13,436 nucleotides of DNA from CS4-C045 sp964347545 (GTDB taxonomy: Bacteria; Planctomycetota; Planctomycetia; Pirellulales; UBA7805). The stretch is from positions 1 through 13,436 of the forward strand of contig CAYFZZ010000104.1 of the NCBI GenBank assembly GCA_964347545.1, given 5' to 3'. Below the pieces are notes generated by a model, which was given only the letters and a program-made list of their open reading frames with translations, ran no database searches and was not told the origin of the DNA. Position 1 is the first letter of the stretch; the number at the start of each line of letters is the position of its first letter. Made by a program: the position numbers and the translations under genes. Shown here piece by piece: positions 5,567-12,939 of this stretch.

Positions 5567-6688
5567 ATGGTGGAGGAGCGGTTTGTGGGTCGAGCGGCGA
5601 TGGTGCGAGCGAATTTTTTCTGGCTGTCTTTGGTCAGCTGGGCCACGTGGTGGCCGGTCTGTCCGGTGGCGGTCGCCAACGATTTCATGATCCAGGTGGA
5701 TGTCCGGGGCCAGCGGCTGGAGGGCCGGCCCTTGTCATATTCGTCCAACGCCGTGGAATTGCTGTTGCGCGACGGCCGCTATTTTCGCTTCCGTCCCTCC
5801 GATGCGCTCAGCTACCGCCAAACTTCCCCCCGCTTTCGCAGCTACTCGGCAGGGGAAATGCGGACGCGGCTGGCGGCCGAGCTGGGACCGCAGTTCGCGA
5901 TCTCGGGCACCGGCCACTACCTGGTCGCGCATCCCCGCGGACAACACGATCTGTGGGCGGGACGCTTTGAAGAGCTCTATCGGGATTTTGTGCACTATTT
6001 CGCTGTCCGCGGGTTCCGCTTGCAGGACCCCGAGTTCCCCCTGCTCGCAATTGTGTGGCCGGACCAGCAGACATTTCGAAGGCATGCCGTCCGCAAGGGC
6101 CTGGACCTGCCGGCCAACACCTTGGGGTACTACTATCCCGTCTCGAACCGCATTCATCTGTTCGATGCGACCCGAGGGGAGGAAGATCGCGAGGGCTGGC
6201 AACGGAATGCCGACACGATCATTCACGAGGTGACTCACCAAACCGCCTTCAATTCCGGCATCCACACTCGCTTTGCCGACACGCCCCAATGGTTGATTGA
6301 GGGGCTGGGAACGCTGTTCGAAGCACCCGGAATTTACAGTTCGCAGAAGTACCGCCGCCAGCAGGACCGAATCAACGCCGGCCGCCTGGCCGACTTCCAT
6401 GCTCAAACTCCCCACCGCCCCCAGGGATTCATGCCGCAGCTGATCAGCTCGGATGAACTTTTCCAGCGGGATGCTCGGCAAGCCTACGCTCAGGCCTGGG
6501 CACTGACCTACTGGCTGGTCGAAACCCGCCCTCGCCTGTATGCGGAATACCTGGCGCGGACGGCGGCGTACCCGCCTGGCAAAATCTATTCCTCCGCCGC
6601 GCGGATCGCCGACTTTACGGCGATCTTCGGAGACAATTTTGCGATGCATGAAGCGCGGTTCGAGCGTTTCATGGCGAGCGTCCGCTGA
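5567..6688 (+). CDS. DUF1570 domain protein, putative secreted zinc metallopeptidase
   Basis: A 373-residue protein from the ATG at 5567, favoured by AGGAGG (5557-5562) 4 nt upstream; ATG 5600 is an alternative giving a shorter n-region but has no comparable site. A hydrophobic stretch (about 16-37, FFWLSLVSWATWWPVCPVAVA) followed by AVA-N fits a Sec signal peptide. Residues 217-252 hold the gluzincin pattern: HEVTH (220-224) and, 21 residues after the second His, Glu245 in QWLIEGLGTLFE, giving two His and one Glu zinc ligands with Glu221 as the general base. This is the DUF1570 arrangement common in planctomycetes. The family's substrates are, to my knowledge, unknown. Residues 95-175 probably form the domain preceding the catalytic core. 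It is divergent from the STN-domain gene and converges on the leucine-rich repeat gene, 50 bp apart. Confidence 0.85.
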   Translation: MVEERFVGRAAMVRANFFWLSLVSWATWWPVCPVAVANDFMIQVDVRGQRLEGRPLSYSSNAVELLLRDGRYFRFRPSDALSYRQTSPRFRSYSAGEMRTRLAAELGPQFAISGTGHYLVAHPRGQHDLWAGRFEELYRDFVHYFAVRGFRLQDPEFPLLAIVWPDQQTFRRHAVRKGLDLPANTLGYYYPVSNRIHLFDATRGEEDREGWQRNADTIIHEVTHQTAFNSGIHTRFADTPQWLIEGLGTLFEAPGIYSSQKYRRQQDRINAGRLADFHAQTPHRPQGFMPQLISSDELFQRDARQAYAQAWALTYWLVETRPRLYAEYLARTAAYPPGKIYSSAARIADFTAIFGDNFAMHEARFERFMASVR

Positions 6689-6690
6689 AC

Positions 6691-6710
6691 GGGCCGACCC
6701 CGCGCGGCCC
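6691..6710. terminator. Possible bidirectional terminator between convergent genes
   Basis: GGGCCG and CGGCCC (6691-6696 and 6705-6710) can pair around an 8-nt loop in the 50-bp gap between the DUF1570 gene and the leucine-rich repeat gene. No T-run follows on either strand, so termination here is only suggested by position. Confidence 0.3.
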
Positions 6711-6738
6711 ACCGATTCGCCCCAAAATTCCCCGTCGC

Positions 6739-7995
6739 TCAGCGGCGAATCTTCAGCTCGGGCAAGGCCCGCTGCAGCAAGCCCACCCCCTCGTCGGTGA
6801 CCTGAGTGAATTCCAGATTCAATTCGCTCAACTTCTTCAAGCCCGTCAGCTGAGACAGGCCCGCGTCACTGACGCTGGTTTCGCTGAGATTCAAATACGT
6901 CAGCTCGCCCAGACCGCTCAACCGCGCCAGCCCCGCGTCGGTGACCGAGGTCCCTGCCAAGCTCAACCAGATCAGCTTCTTCAAGCCCCCCACCACCGCC
7001 AGGCCCGCGTCACTAATCTGCGTGTGCCACAAATCGAGCCGTTCCAGGTTGACCAGCGATGCCAGGTGGCTCAGCCCCGCGTCGTTGATTTGCGTCTCGC
7101 TGAGGTCCAACACCATCAAGGTCTCGGCCGATTTACCAAGATGCACCAGCCCCGAACCGTCGAGGGGCGTATCGCGGAGCGAGATTTGTTTGAGCCGGGT
7201 CATATCTTTCACAGCGGTCAGGGCTTCGTCCGTGATGTAGGTGCGGAAAAGGCTCAGTTCGTCCAGCTTGGTGTGGACGGCCAGGTGAGCAGCACCGGTG
7301 TCGGTGATGGCGGAATCCTCCAGCAACAGTCCCCGCAGCGTGGGACAAGCCTTCAAGATTTCCAGGCCCCCGTCGTCGACAGCCGGACAGCGCAACTTCA
7401 GCCGCTGTAAGTTCGGCAGCCCCGTCAAGTGCCGCAGGCCCTCGTTGGAAATCAGGGCGCAACCGCGGAGGTCCAGCACCTTGAGTTTCTGAAGTTTCTG
7501 CAAATGGGCCAGGCCGGCGTCGGTGAAGTTGTTGTAGAGCAGGATCAACTGTTCCAGGCCCGCCATCTCGCTCAGTTTCGCCAGGGCCCCGTCATCCAGA
7601 TAGGTGCTGCGCCGCAGATTGACGACCCGCAGGCCGGGAAACTTCTGCAAGGCATCGATGCCGTTGTTGGTGATCTCGGTATTTTCCAAGACCAACGTTT
7701 CCAGGTGGTTCAACGGCGGAAGTTTTTGCAAGCCCGCATCAGTAATCCCGGCGCCCCACAGCGCGAGTGTTTGCAGCTGGGGAAATTCGGCCAAGAGAGG
7801 TATGGCATCGTCCCCAAAGTTGGCCGATGCCAGATTGATCTCGACCACCTCGCCGGCGGCGTTTTTTTTCACCACGCCCCCACGGGCCTCAATATCTTTC
7901 AGCGGAGGGTCGGCGTCGGCGGTGGCCAAAGGCGGATGCAAGGTCGCGGCGACAACCAGCCACGTGGCGGCGAATGCCCAAGGTCGGATCATCAT
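6739..7995 (-). CDS. Exported leucine-rich repeat protein
   Basis: A 418-residue protein. The start at 7995 was chosen because AGGAG (8004-8008 on the minus strand) lies 8 nt upstream and a signal peptide follows (MMIRPWAFAATWLVVAATL...ATA, cleavage near 26). From about residue 50 to the end there are some 15 consecutive leucine-rich repeats of mostly 24 residues, best seen near the C-terminus: L..L..L.L..T.VTDAGL..L (for example LIWLSLAGTSVTDAGLARL and LTYLNLSETSVSDAGLSQL). The T/S-x-V/I-T/S-D-AGL pattern is that of the repeats planctomycetes carry in many paralogues. Some repeats depart from it (YLDDGALAKL, ALISNEGLRHL). Such proteins form a curved solenoid for protein binding; the partner is unknown. 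It ends ELKIRR with no anchor, so it is likely free in the periplasm. Confidence 0.88.
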   Translation of the reverse strand: MMIRPWAFAATWLVVAATLHPPLATADADPPLKDIEARGGVVKKNAAGEVVEINLASANFGDDAIPLLAEFPQLQTLALWGAGITDAGLQKLPPLNHLETLVLENTEITNNGIDALQKFPGLRVVNLRRSTYLDDGALAKLSEMAGLEQLILLYNNFTDAGLAHLQKLQKLKVLDLRGCALISNEGLRHLTGLPNLQRLKLRCPAVDDGGLEILKACPTLRGLLLEDSAITDTGAAHLAVHTKLDELSLFRTYITDEALTAVKDMTRLKQISLRDTPLDGSGLVHLGKSAETLMVLDLSETQINDAGLSHLASLVNLERLDLWHTQISDAGLAVVGGLKKLIWLSLAGTSVTDAGLARLSGLGELTYLNLSETSVSDAGLSQLTGLKKLSELNLEFTQVTDEGVGLLQRALPELKIRR

Positions 7996-8314
7996 GCGTG
8001 CAACTCCTGATAGGTGGGTGAACCAGCGGTGTTCTTTGGGTGGCGGCACGGGTGACAGTGGGCACTCCCCGCGGCAGACAGGGTCCGGAGGATCGGGCGG
8101 GGAGCATTGCCGGAACAGGTGGGTTAGCGTATCATACCGTGACGCGGTTGAAAACGTACCAGTCGAGCACCTGATCGCTGTGAACGTGGCCGCAGATAGA
8201 CCGACTGCTCGACAAGTGTCCTCCTACCTCCCGCTGGCCAGGCACCTCGCGGTGCCCGCGCGGCCAGCCCCCCCAACGGAACCCTGCTCTTTCCTTCCCC
8301 CGGAGTTTCCCACG
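7996..8314. other. Divergent intergenic region, leucine-rich repeat gene / oxidoreductase gene
   Basis: This stretch separates two divergent genes and holds no credible ORF of its own; the long frame entering the oxidoreductase from 7604 runs antisense to the repeat gene and is a shadow. A minus-strand TATGAT (8131-8136) could be a -10 element for the repeat gene, but no convincing -35 accompanies it. A hairpin at 8235-8266 lies in the probable leader of the oxidoreductase gene. Confidence 0.5.
8235..8266 (+). other. Two-tier hairpin upstream of the oxidoreductase gene
   Basis: An inner stem GGCACC/GGTGCC closes the tetraloop TCGC (8241-8256), and outer arms TGGCC (8235-8239) and GGCCA (8262-8266) can pair around it. 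It lies about 50 nt before the start codon at 8315, so it is probably in the 5' untranslated region. No T-run follows, so it is not a terminator. Role unknown. Confidence 0.4.
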
Positions 8315-9613
8315 ATGACTCAACGCATGACTCGGCGGCGGTTTGTCCAGGCGAGCACCACGGCTGCGGCCGGCTACTGGGTCTGCGGTGGCCTGCAGGC
8401 CGCCGAACCGAAGTCGGCCCTGGAGACGATTCATTTCGCCTGCATCGGTATCGGCGGCAAGGGTTCCAGCGACTCGGGCGACGCCGGCAAGCACGGTCAG
8501 GTGGTTGCCATCTGCGACACGGACGGCCAGCGGCTAAAGGGTGCTCAGAACCGATTCAAGGACGCCCGCCTGTTTGCGGACTTTCGCGAACTGATCACAG
8601 AGATGGGGGACAAGATCGACGCCGTGACGATCAGTACGCCGGATCACACCCATGCCGTGGCCGCCTCGCTGGCGATGAAGCAGGGCAAACACGCTTTTGT
8701 GCAAAAGCCGTTGACGCATGGGATTGCCGAGGCTCGTTATCTGAGCGAACTGGCCAAAGAGAAAGGCGTGCAGACCCAGATGGGTAATCAGGGGACGGCG
8801 AATTCGGGACTGCGGGAAGCGGCAGCGATTTTGCGAGCGGGGACGCTGGGCAAGGTCAACCAGGTGCATGTCTGGACCAACCGCCCGGTGTGGCCGCAGG
8901 GTGGCGAGCGGCCGGCCGCCGCAGAAGCGCCGGCTCATCTCGAGTGGGACTTGTGGCTGGGACCTGCCCCCGAGCGGCCCTATGGCCATGGGTATCATCC
9001 CTTCGCCTGGCGGGGCTGGTGGGATTTCGGCACCGGCGCGTTGGGCGACATGGCCTGTCATACCTTCAACCTCCCCTTCGCGGCACTCGACCTGGCTTAT
9101 CCCACCGCGGTAGAGGCCGAGAGTGCTGACCACAACCGCGACAGCTATCCCAAGTGGTCGCAGATCAAATACGAATTTCCGGCCACCCAGCAGCGGGGAC
9201 CGGTCGAGGTCTTTTGGTACGACGGCGGCAAGCGGCCCGACCCCTCGTTGTGGGAAGGCCAGAAGCTGGCCCACAGCGGGGCGCTGTTCATCGGCGAGGC
9301 AGGCAAGCTGTATGCCCCCCACGATTACGCCTCGACCTTCTCGCTCTCCGAGGGCCTCGAGAAACCGCAGGTCGAGTTCGAAGCGTCGCCGGGCCATTTC
9401 ACCGAGTGGGTCCAGGCCATCCGAACCGGCAAACCGGCCATGTCCAACTTCCCCGACTACGCCGGTCCCCTGACCGAAACCATTCTGCTAGGCAACCTGG
9501 CCGTGTGGGCCGGCAGCCGAGTGGAATGGGACGCCAAGAAGATGCAGGCCACGAACCAGCCCGAGCTGGCGGGGATCGTCCGGCGGGAGTATCGCGAGGG
9601 GTGGAGCCTCTGA
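8315..9613 (+). CDS. Tat-exported Gfo/Idh/MocA family oxidoreductase
   Basis: A 432-residue protein from the ATG at 8315, preceded by GGAG (8302-8305) 9 nt upstream; ATG 8327 is a possible alternative. The N-terminus carries a twin-arginine signal (TRRRFVQAS, then TTAAAGYWVCGGLQA), so it is likely exported folded with its nicotinamide cofactor. The Rossmann domain follows: IHFACIGIGGKGSS (39-52), VVAICDTD (63-70), AVTISTPDHTHAVAA (103-117) and HAFVQKPLTH (126-135), where the family usually has EKP. The C-terminal domain includes GWWDFGTGALGDMACHTFN, with the His of the family's D-x-x-x-H motif. These enzymes oxidise or reduce sugars and cyclitols. The substrate cannot be told from sequence. 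Planctomycetes carry many Tat-exported paralogues, probably for breakdown of complex glycans. No sugar gene is adjacent in this window. Confidence 0.92.
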   Translation: MTQRMTRRRFVQASTTAAAGYWVCGGLQAAEPKSALETIHFACIGIGGKGSSDSGDAGKHGQVVAICDTDGQRLKGAQNRFKDARLFADFRELITEMGDKIDAVTISTPDHTHAVAASLAMKQGKHAFVQKPLTHGIAEARYLSELAKEKGVQTQMGNQGTANSGLREAAAILRAGTLGKVNQVHVWTNRPVWPQGGERPAAAEAPAHLEWDLWLGPAPERPYGHGYHPFAWRGWWDFGTGALGDMACHTFNLPFAALDLAYPTAVEAESADHNRDSYPKWSQIKYEFPATQQRGPVEVFWYDGGKRPDPSLWEGQKLAHSGALFIGEAGKLYAPHDYASTFSLSEGLEKPQVEFEASPGHFTEWVQAIRTGKPAMSNFPDYAGPLTETILLGNLAVWAGSRVEWDAKKMQATNQPELAGIVRREYREGWSL

Positions 9614-9691
9614 GAAGGCAACGGGCTCAAAAGTCAGTTGTCCCCGCCTTCCCGCACGCCTCTCCCCCTTCCTGCGGGCGAGGCTGGAGAG

Positions 9692-9720
9692 AACCACGAA
9701 GGACGCGAAGAGTACGAAGG
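9692..9720 (+). repeat. Inverted repeat, left arm (CCACGAAGGACGCGAAGA type)
   Basis: The complement of this 29-bp stretch matches 9959-9987 with about four mismatches. The words CCACGAAGGAC and GTCCTTCGTGG recur in the intergenic DNA of many bacteria, including planctomycetes (recalled, not checked). The arms are 238 bp apart, with no gene between them. Confidence 0.65.
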
Positions 9721-9958
9721 GAGAAAAGCGAAAGGCAATACCACGCCCAAAAGTCCGTGGGGAGGGAAGGTCGTTGGTCGCCGCTGTCCGAAATCCGCTG
9801 CACCCCAAAAGCCAGTTGTCCCCGCTGTCCCTCCCCTTGCCAGTCAACTCCTGAACCAATCAGGGTTCATGCGTCGATTCCAAAAGGCTTGTTCCCAGGC
9901 TGCGATGCACTTCGATGGTGCACAGGGTGGACGCGATAAAAACGATCGTCGAATTTCT

Positions 9959-9987
9959 CCTTCGCGCTCTTCGTGTCCTTCGTGGTG
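9959..9987 (-). repeat. Inverted repeat, right arm
   Basis: Partner of 9692-9720 in opposite orientation, reading CTCTTCGTGTCCTTCGTGG in its core on the plus strand. A frame through it on the minus strand gives TTKDTKSAKE-like peptides, which I treat as repeat-derived and not as a gene. Confidence 0.65.
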
Positions 9988-10192
9988 AAATTCCCGTTCG
10001 CTGGATAACCTTTACCGACCTCTTTCCTGGCCAGGGACCCTTTCTGACCATGGCCGTGAGGGTCTTGAAGCCGCTCCGGCAAGGCCCAGGTCCGTCAGCG
10101 TGTCCAGGCCGCGGGGCGTGCCTGACAAAAAATGTTGGAGTCTTCTCTTTCACGCCCCCTGGGGATACCCACTAAATTCCGTGAAGAACCAT

Positions 10193-10227
10193 AAAAAAAG
10201 GCTCCCGAGCCGTGAGGCTCGGGAGCC
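10193..10227 (-). terminator. Strong intrinsic terminator of the 10262-11296 gene
   Basis: A perfect 12-bp stem, GGCTCCCGAGCC (10200-10211) against GGCTCGGGAGCC (10216-10227), closes a 4-nt loop. On the minus strand it is followed by seven T residues (plus-strand A-run 10193-10199). It lies 35 bp past the stop codon of the minus-strand secreted-protein gene, so its assignment is clear. Confidence 0.92.
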
Positions 10228-10261
10228 GCCTCCGCAACGTGACGTCCCCACATTCACGCTG

Positions 10262-11296
10262 TTAGAATTGGAACTGCTGGTCGGCCATGACGGCGTCGGT
10301 CGTCAGGCCGATGCCAAAATCGACGGGGCCCCCACCCGGAATGTCCGTCCGAGCCGGGGGAAGCTGATCGTCGCTGCGGGAAACGATCTGGAAAAACCTG
10401 TTGGCTCGGCGAGCGGCAAAGGCGGACCAGAGGTGGCAAAAATCGCCGCCAACGCCCCAGTCGATTTCCGCCAGCAACGACGCGCCCGTCGTTTCTGCGG
10501 CGCCGGGAGTCCACGGGCTGCTGGACGAGCTCAGCCCGACCTGCCAGCCATCTTCACGGCCTGCCGCGAAAGGGTGAGGGAGGTGGTTGCCGTCCCGCCC
10601 GCTTGAGGAACGCCCGTCAACGCTTTCGCAGTTGTGCCATGCATAACCGTGATGCCATGAATCGTGATGCCATGAATCATCGCTCGGATCGATCTTCGTC
10701 AGCCAGGACGCGGTGGGGTCCAGGACCAGGGTCGACCCCTCCCGCGGATCCAGCCACCCAGAATTCGGCCCCCAGCGTAGATACTCGATAAGGCAGCGGC
10801 TGAACGTGACTTTGAAACCACTTTCCCAGTCGACGTCGGCATCGCGGGCACGGTTGGCCCACGCGGGAGAGTCGGTCAGCGGCAGGCTGGGCAGGCGACC
10901 GTAGGCTGGATCGCCGGTCGGCCTCTGGCCCGCCAGGCTACCGGACGGGCCGCTGGCCAGCCTTCCCCCGCGAGGGTCGCTGGCGCGGGCGGCTGTCGAG
11001 CAGGAATCCTTTGCCCCAGAGAAACCGCTCGCCCCCCGCAGTCCTCCAGGCACCGCCCCGGAGGGGGTACCACCGCCAGCCGCAGCTCGCCACGGTTCAG
11101 TGCGGGGGGTAGAGAACAGGGGCGTCCGGGGCTGGACGGATGCCTGCACCTTCTGCTCGACCGGCGTAACGACCTCTTCATACCCGATGGCGTTCCGGAC
11201 GTAGGGATCGTAGACGTAGGTGGCCGGGTAATCGGCACGCCCGGCGGTGGCCATCAGCAGCGTACCCAACAGACCGAGGGCAAAAGAGGATTTCAT
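10262..11296 (-). CDS. Hypothetical secreted protein with low-complexity middle
   Basis: A 344-residue protein from ATG 11294-11296, with AAAGGAG (11307-11313) 10 nt upstream, a Sec signal peptide (MKSSFALGLLGTLLMATAGRA, cleavage at 21) and a terminator downstream. Codon third positions are GC-rich in frame, supporting a real gene. I do not recognise the family. After a Tyr-rich mature N-terminus (DYPATYVYDPYVRNAIGYE), residues about 55-135 are Gly/Ser/Pro/Arg-rich and probably disordered. Residues 157-182 (WESGFKVTFSRCLIEYLRWGPNSGW) resemble a beta hairpin of planctomycete barrel proteins. Residues 207-222 hold a tandem His/Trp motif (DSWHHDSWHHGYAWHN), which could bind metal. The C-terminus (FGIGLTTDAVMADQQFQF) ends in an aromatic residue. 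It could be a short or degenerate outer-membrane barrel protein, but that is a guess. Confidence 0.7.
   Translation of the reverse strand: MKSSFALGLLGTLLMATAGRADYPATYVYDPYVRNAIGYEEVVTPVEQKVQASVQPRTPLFSTPRTEPWRAAAGGGTPSGAVPGGLRGASGFSGAKDSCSTAARASDPRGGRLASGPSGSLAGQRPTGDPAYGRLPSLPLTDSPAWANRARDADVDWESGFKVTFSRCLIEYLRWGPNSGWLDPREGSTLVLDPTASWLTKIDPSDDSWHHDSWHHGYAWHNCESVDGRSSSGRDGNHLPHPFAAGREDGWQVGLSSSSSPWTPGAAETTGASLLAEIDWGVGGDFCHLWSAFAARRANRFFQIVSRSDDQLPPARTDIPGGGPVDFGIGLTTDAVMADQQFQF
10648..10680 (+). repeat. Short in-frame tandem repeat coding for SWHHD
   Basis: The 15-bp unit CGTGATGCCATGAAT occurs about twice in tandem, with a partial third unit. On the minus strand it codes for the DSWHH repeats of the secreted protein. 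The unit length is a multiple of three, so copy-number change would keep the frame. Confidence 0.6.
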
Positions 11297-11940
11297 CGGG
11301 TAGGGACTCCTTTCGCACGGGGCATTTCTCGTCCCTGCGAAATGAGCTCAGCCGCTGAGGGTGTCCGCCTCCAGCGGTTGTGCGGGGGAAGTCCCTTCCC
11401 GATGGATCAATCCATGAAACTGCTGATGAGCTTCATCGACCTGTGGCCGGGCCGGCGTACGGTTTTTCGAAAGTGGGCCCCCAATTTTTGGGGACCCCTG
11501 CCGACGCAACTGGTTTGTTCGGATCGACCCGCACGCCGGGCGGTCCTGGCCGGGCGGTTCTGCCCGCAGATTCGCTACCAGCCGCCACTCTTAACCGCCA
11601 CATCCGCGGCGACATCTCCAACGGCTACCAGCTGCCCCGTGGGGGGGCAACATAGCTCATGATTTGCCGCTGAGCAAATTTTTTTTGGGGCCTCGGGGAA
11701 TGGCCCCCGGGCCCAGGGGGGGCCGGGACCGATGCTGTGGCCAGCCGGGGTGGCTGCCCCGGTCGAGCCGCCGCCATCGCCGCGGGTGGTGCTTTTCGAT
11801 ACAGGATCGATCGGCTAAGCTGTGAGGCGTTCGGAGGACCGCCCCGACTGGTGGGGCTCCGCCGTGCAGCCGTTGGCGGCCCAATTTCCGCCACAGGCTC
11901 GACAGGCACAACATCCAGGCAACGGTGCGCGAGGAGCATG
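11297..11940. other. Gene-free divergent intergenic region
   Basis: This region separates the minus-strand secreted protein gene from floA. Frames at 11342-11662 (+) and 11433-11621 (-) lack a ribosome binding site, a recognisable domain or a natural composition. The stretch holds a small palindrome ATGGAT-CA-ATCCAT (11402-11415), a 14-bp tandem GCCGGGCGGTYCTG (11535-11562) and an AT-rich hairpin with a T-run (11662-11686). Promoters for both flanking genes must lie here, but I see no clear consensus. Confidence 0.5.
11662..11686 (+). terminator. Terminator-like AT-rich hairpin without an obvious gene
   Basis: ATTTGC and GCAAAT (11662-11667, 11674-11679) pair around CGCTGA and are followed by seven T residues. 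The stem is only 6 bp and AT-rich, so strength is doubtful. No plus-strand gene ends just upstream. Confidence 0.35.
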
Positions 11941-12939
11941 ATGGGTGACATGGTGAGCAGCTTGCTATTGGCTCAGGTAGAAGAAGCCGCCGATTGGACG
12001 GTGCCGGCCCTGATCGCCCTGGCGGCGGGCGGGCTGTTTGTCTTCTTCGTCGTGATCGTCATTGCCGTGTACGGCAAGCTGTGGTTTCGAGCGTACATGT
12101 CCAATGCGCGGGTCAGCATTTTCAGCCTGATCGGGATGACCTTTCGCCAGGTGAACGCGCGGACGATCGTGGACGCAAAGATCATGGCCATGCAGGCGGG
12201 TGTGGGTACCGATCCCAGCACAGGCATCACCACCAGTCGCTTGGAAGCGCACTACCTGGCTAACGGCAACGTGCCCAACGTGATTCACGCCCTCATCGCC
12301 GCTCACCGCGCCGGCATGGACCTCGACTTTGACCGAGCGGCGGCGATCGACCTGGCCGGCCGCGATGTGCTGGACGCGGTACGGACCAGCGTGCATCCCA
12401 AAGTGATCGACTGCCCCGACCCGCGGAAGTCGGGGAAGACGACGTTGAGCGCCATTGCCAAGGACGGGATCCAGCTGATGGCCAAGGCCCGCGTGACGGT
12501 CCGCACCAATCTGGCTCAACTCATCGGCGGCGCGACGGAAGACACCGTGGTGGCCCGCGTGGGCGAGGGGATCGTCAGCGCCATCGGTTCGGCCGATTCG
12601 CACAAGGATGTGCTGGAGAACCCGGACCGCATCTCCAAGGCCGTGCTGGAACGCGGCCTGGACGCTCAGACCGCCTTCGAAATCGTCTCCATCGACATCG
12701 CCGACATCGATGTGGGAGAAAACATCGGCGCTCGCCTGCAAGCCGACCAGGCCGAAGCCGACACGCGGGTGGCTCGAGCTCGGGCGGAACAGCGCCGTGC
12801 CGAGGCGATCGCCCGCGAACAGGAGATGAAAGCGTCGGTGGCCGAGAATCGTTCGCGGGTGGTTTTGGCCGAAGCGGAGGTCCCCCAAGCCATGGCGGAC
12901 GCTTTCCGCAAGGGGACTTTCCGCAGCCACAACCAGTAA
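11941..12939 (+). CDS. floA: Flotillin-like protein FloA
   Basis: A 332-residue membrane scaffold protein of functional membrane microdomains (YqfA/UPF0365 family). The start at ATG 11941 follows GAGGAG (11931-11936) by 4 nt; ATG 11938 and 11950 are also in frame. One hydrophobic segment (about 20-45, VPALIALAAGGLFVFFVVIVIAVYG) anchors it. The SPFH-like body then matches FloA throughout: VSIFSLIGM (58-66), LEAHYLANGNVPNVIHALIAAHRA (101-124), DLDFDRAAAIDLAGRDVLDAV (127-147), VRTNLAQLIGGATEDTVVARVGEGIVSAIGS (187-217), and the coiled QADQAEADTRVARARAEQRRAEAIAREQEMKA (267-298). Bacillus FloA continues after the AMAEA motif with a GVMDY-containing tail of about 30 residues. Here the protein ends soon after, at AFRKGTFRSHNQ, while the N-terminus is longer. 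Residues 159-170 (DPRKSGKTTLSA) look like a small insertion. No NfeD-type partner is adjacent. Confidence 0.93.
   Translation: MGDMVSSLLLAQVEEAADWTVPALIALAAGGLFVFFVVIVIAVYGKLWFRAYMSNARVSIFSLIGMTFRQVNARTIVDAKIMAMQAGVGTDPSTGITTSRLEAHYLANGNVPNVIHALIAAHRAGMDLDFDRAAAIDLAGRDVLDAVRTSVHPKVIDCPDPRKSGKTTLSAIAKDGIQLMAKARVTVRTNLAQLIGGATEDTVVARVGEGIVSAIGSADSHKDVLENPDRISKAVLERGLDAQTAFEIVSIDIADIDVGENIGARLQADQAEADTRVARARAEQRRAEAIAREQEMKASVAENRSRVVLAEAEVPQAMADAFRKGTFRSHNQ

Larger units (their letters stand above)
9614..10192. other. Gene-free intergenic region with repeat elements
   Basis: No ORF here has coding character. A 20-bp direct repeat (CAAAAG[T/C]CAGTTGTCCCCGC, one mismatch) lies at 9628-9647 and 9806-9825. 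Imperfect inverted repeats of about 29 bp lie at 9692-9720 and 9959-9987. The rest shows no structure I can name. Confidence 0.6.

Noticed and set aside
7604..8314. N-terminal extension of the oxidoreductase frame
   Set aside because: The extra 237 residues are antisense to the leucine-rich repeat gene, and the Tat signal peptide fits a start at 8315.
9867..10153. Minus-strand frames containing FTTKDTKSAKEK
   Set aside because: The peptide is the translation of the CTTCGTGTCCTTCGTGG repeat, a familiar source of false ORFs. No protein domain follows.
11342..11662. 106-residue plus-strand frame
   Set aside because: No ribosome binding site, domain or signal, and its composition is that of an unselected GC-rich frame.
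12416..12450. Walker A motif in FloA (KSGKTT)
   Set aside because: The leading glycine of GxxxxGK[ST] is missing and the FloA fold does not bind nucleotide there.
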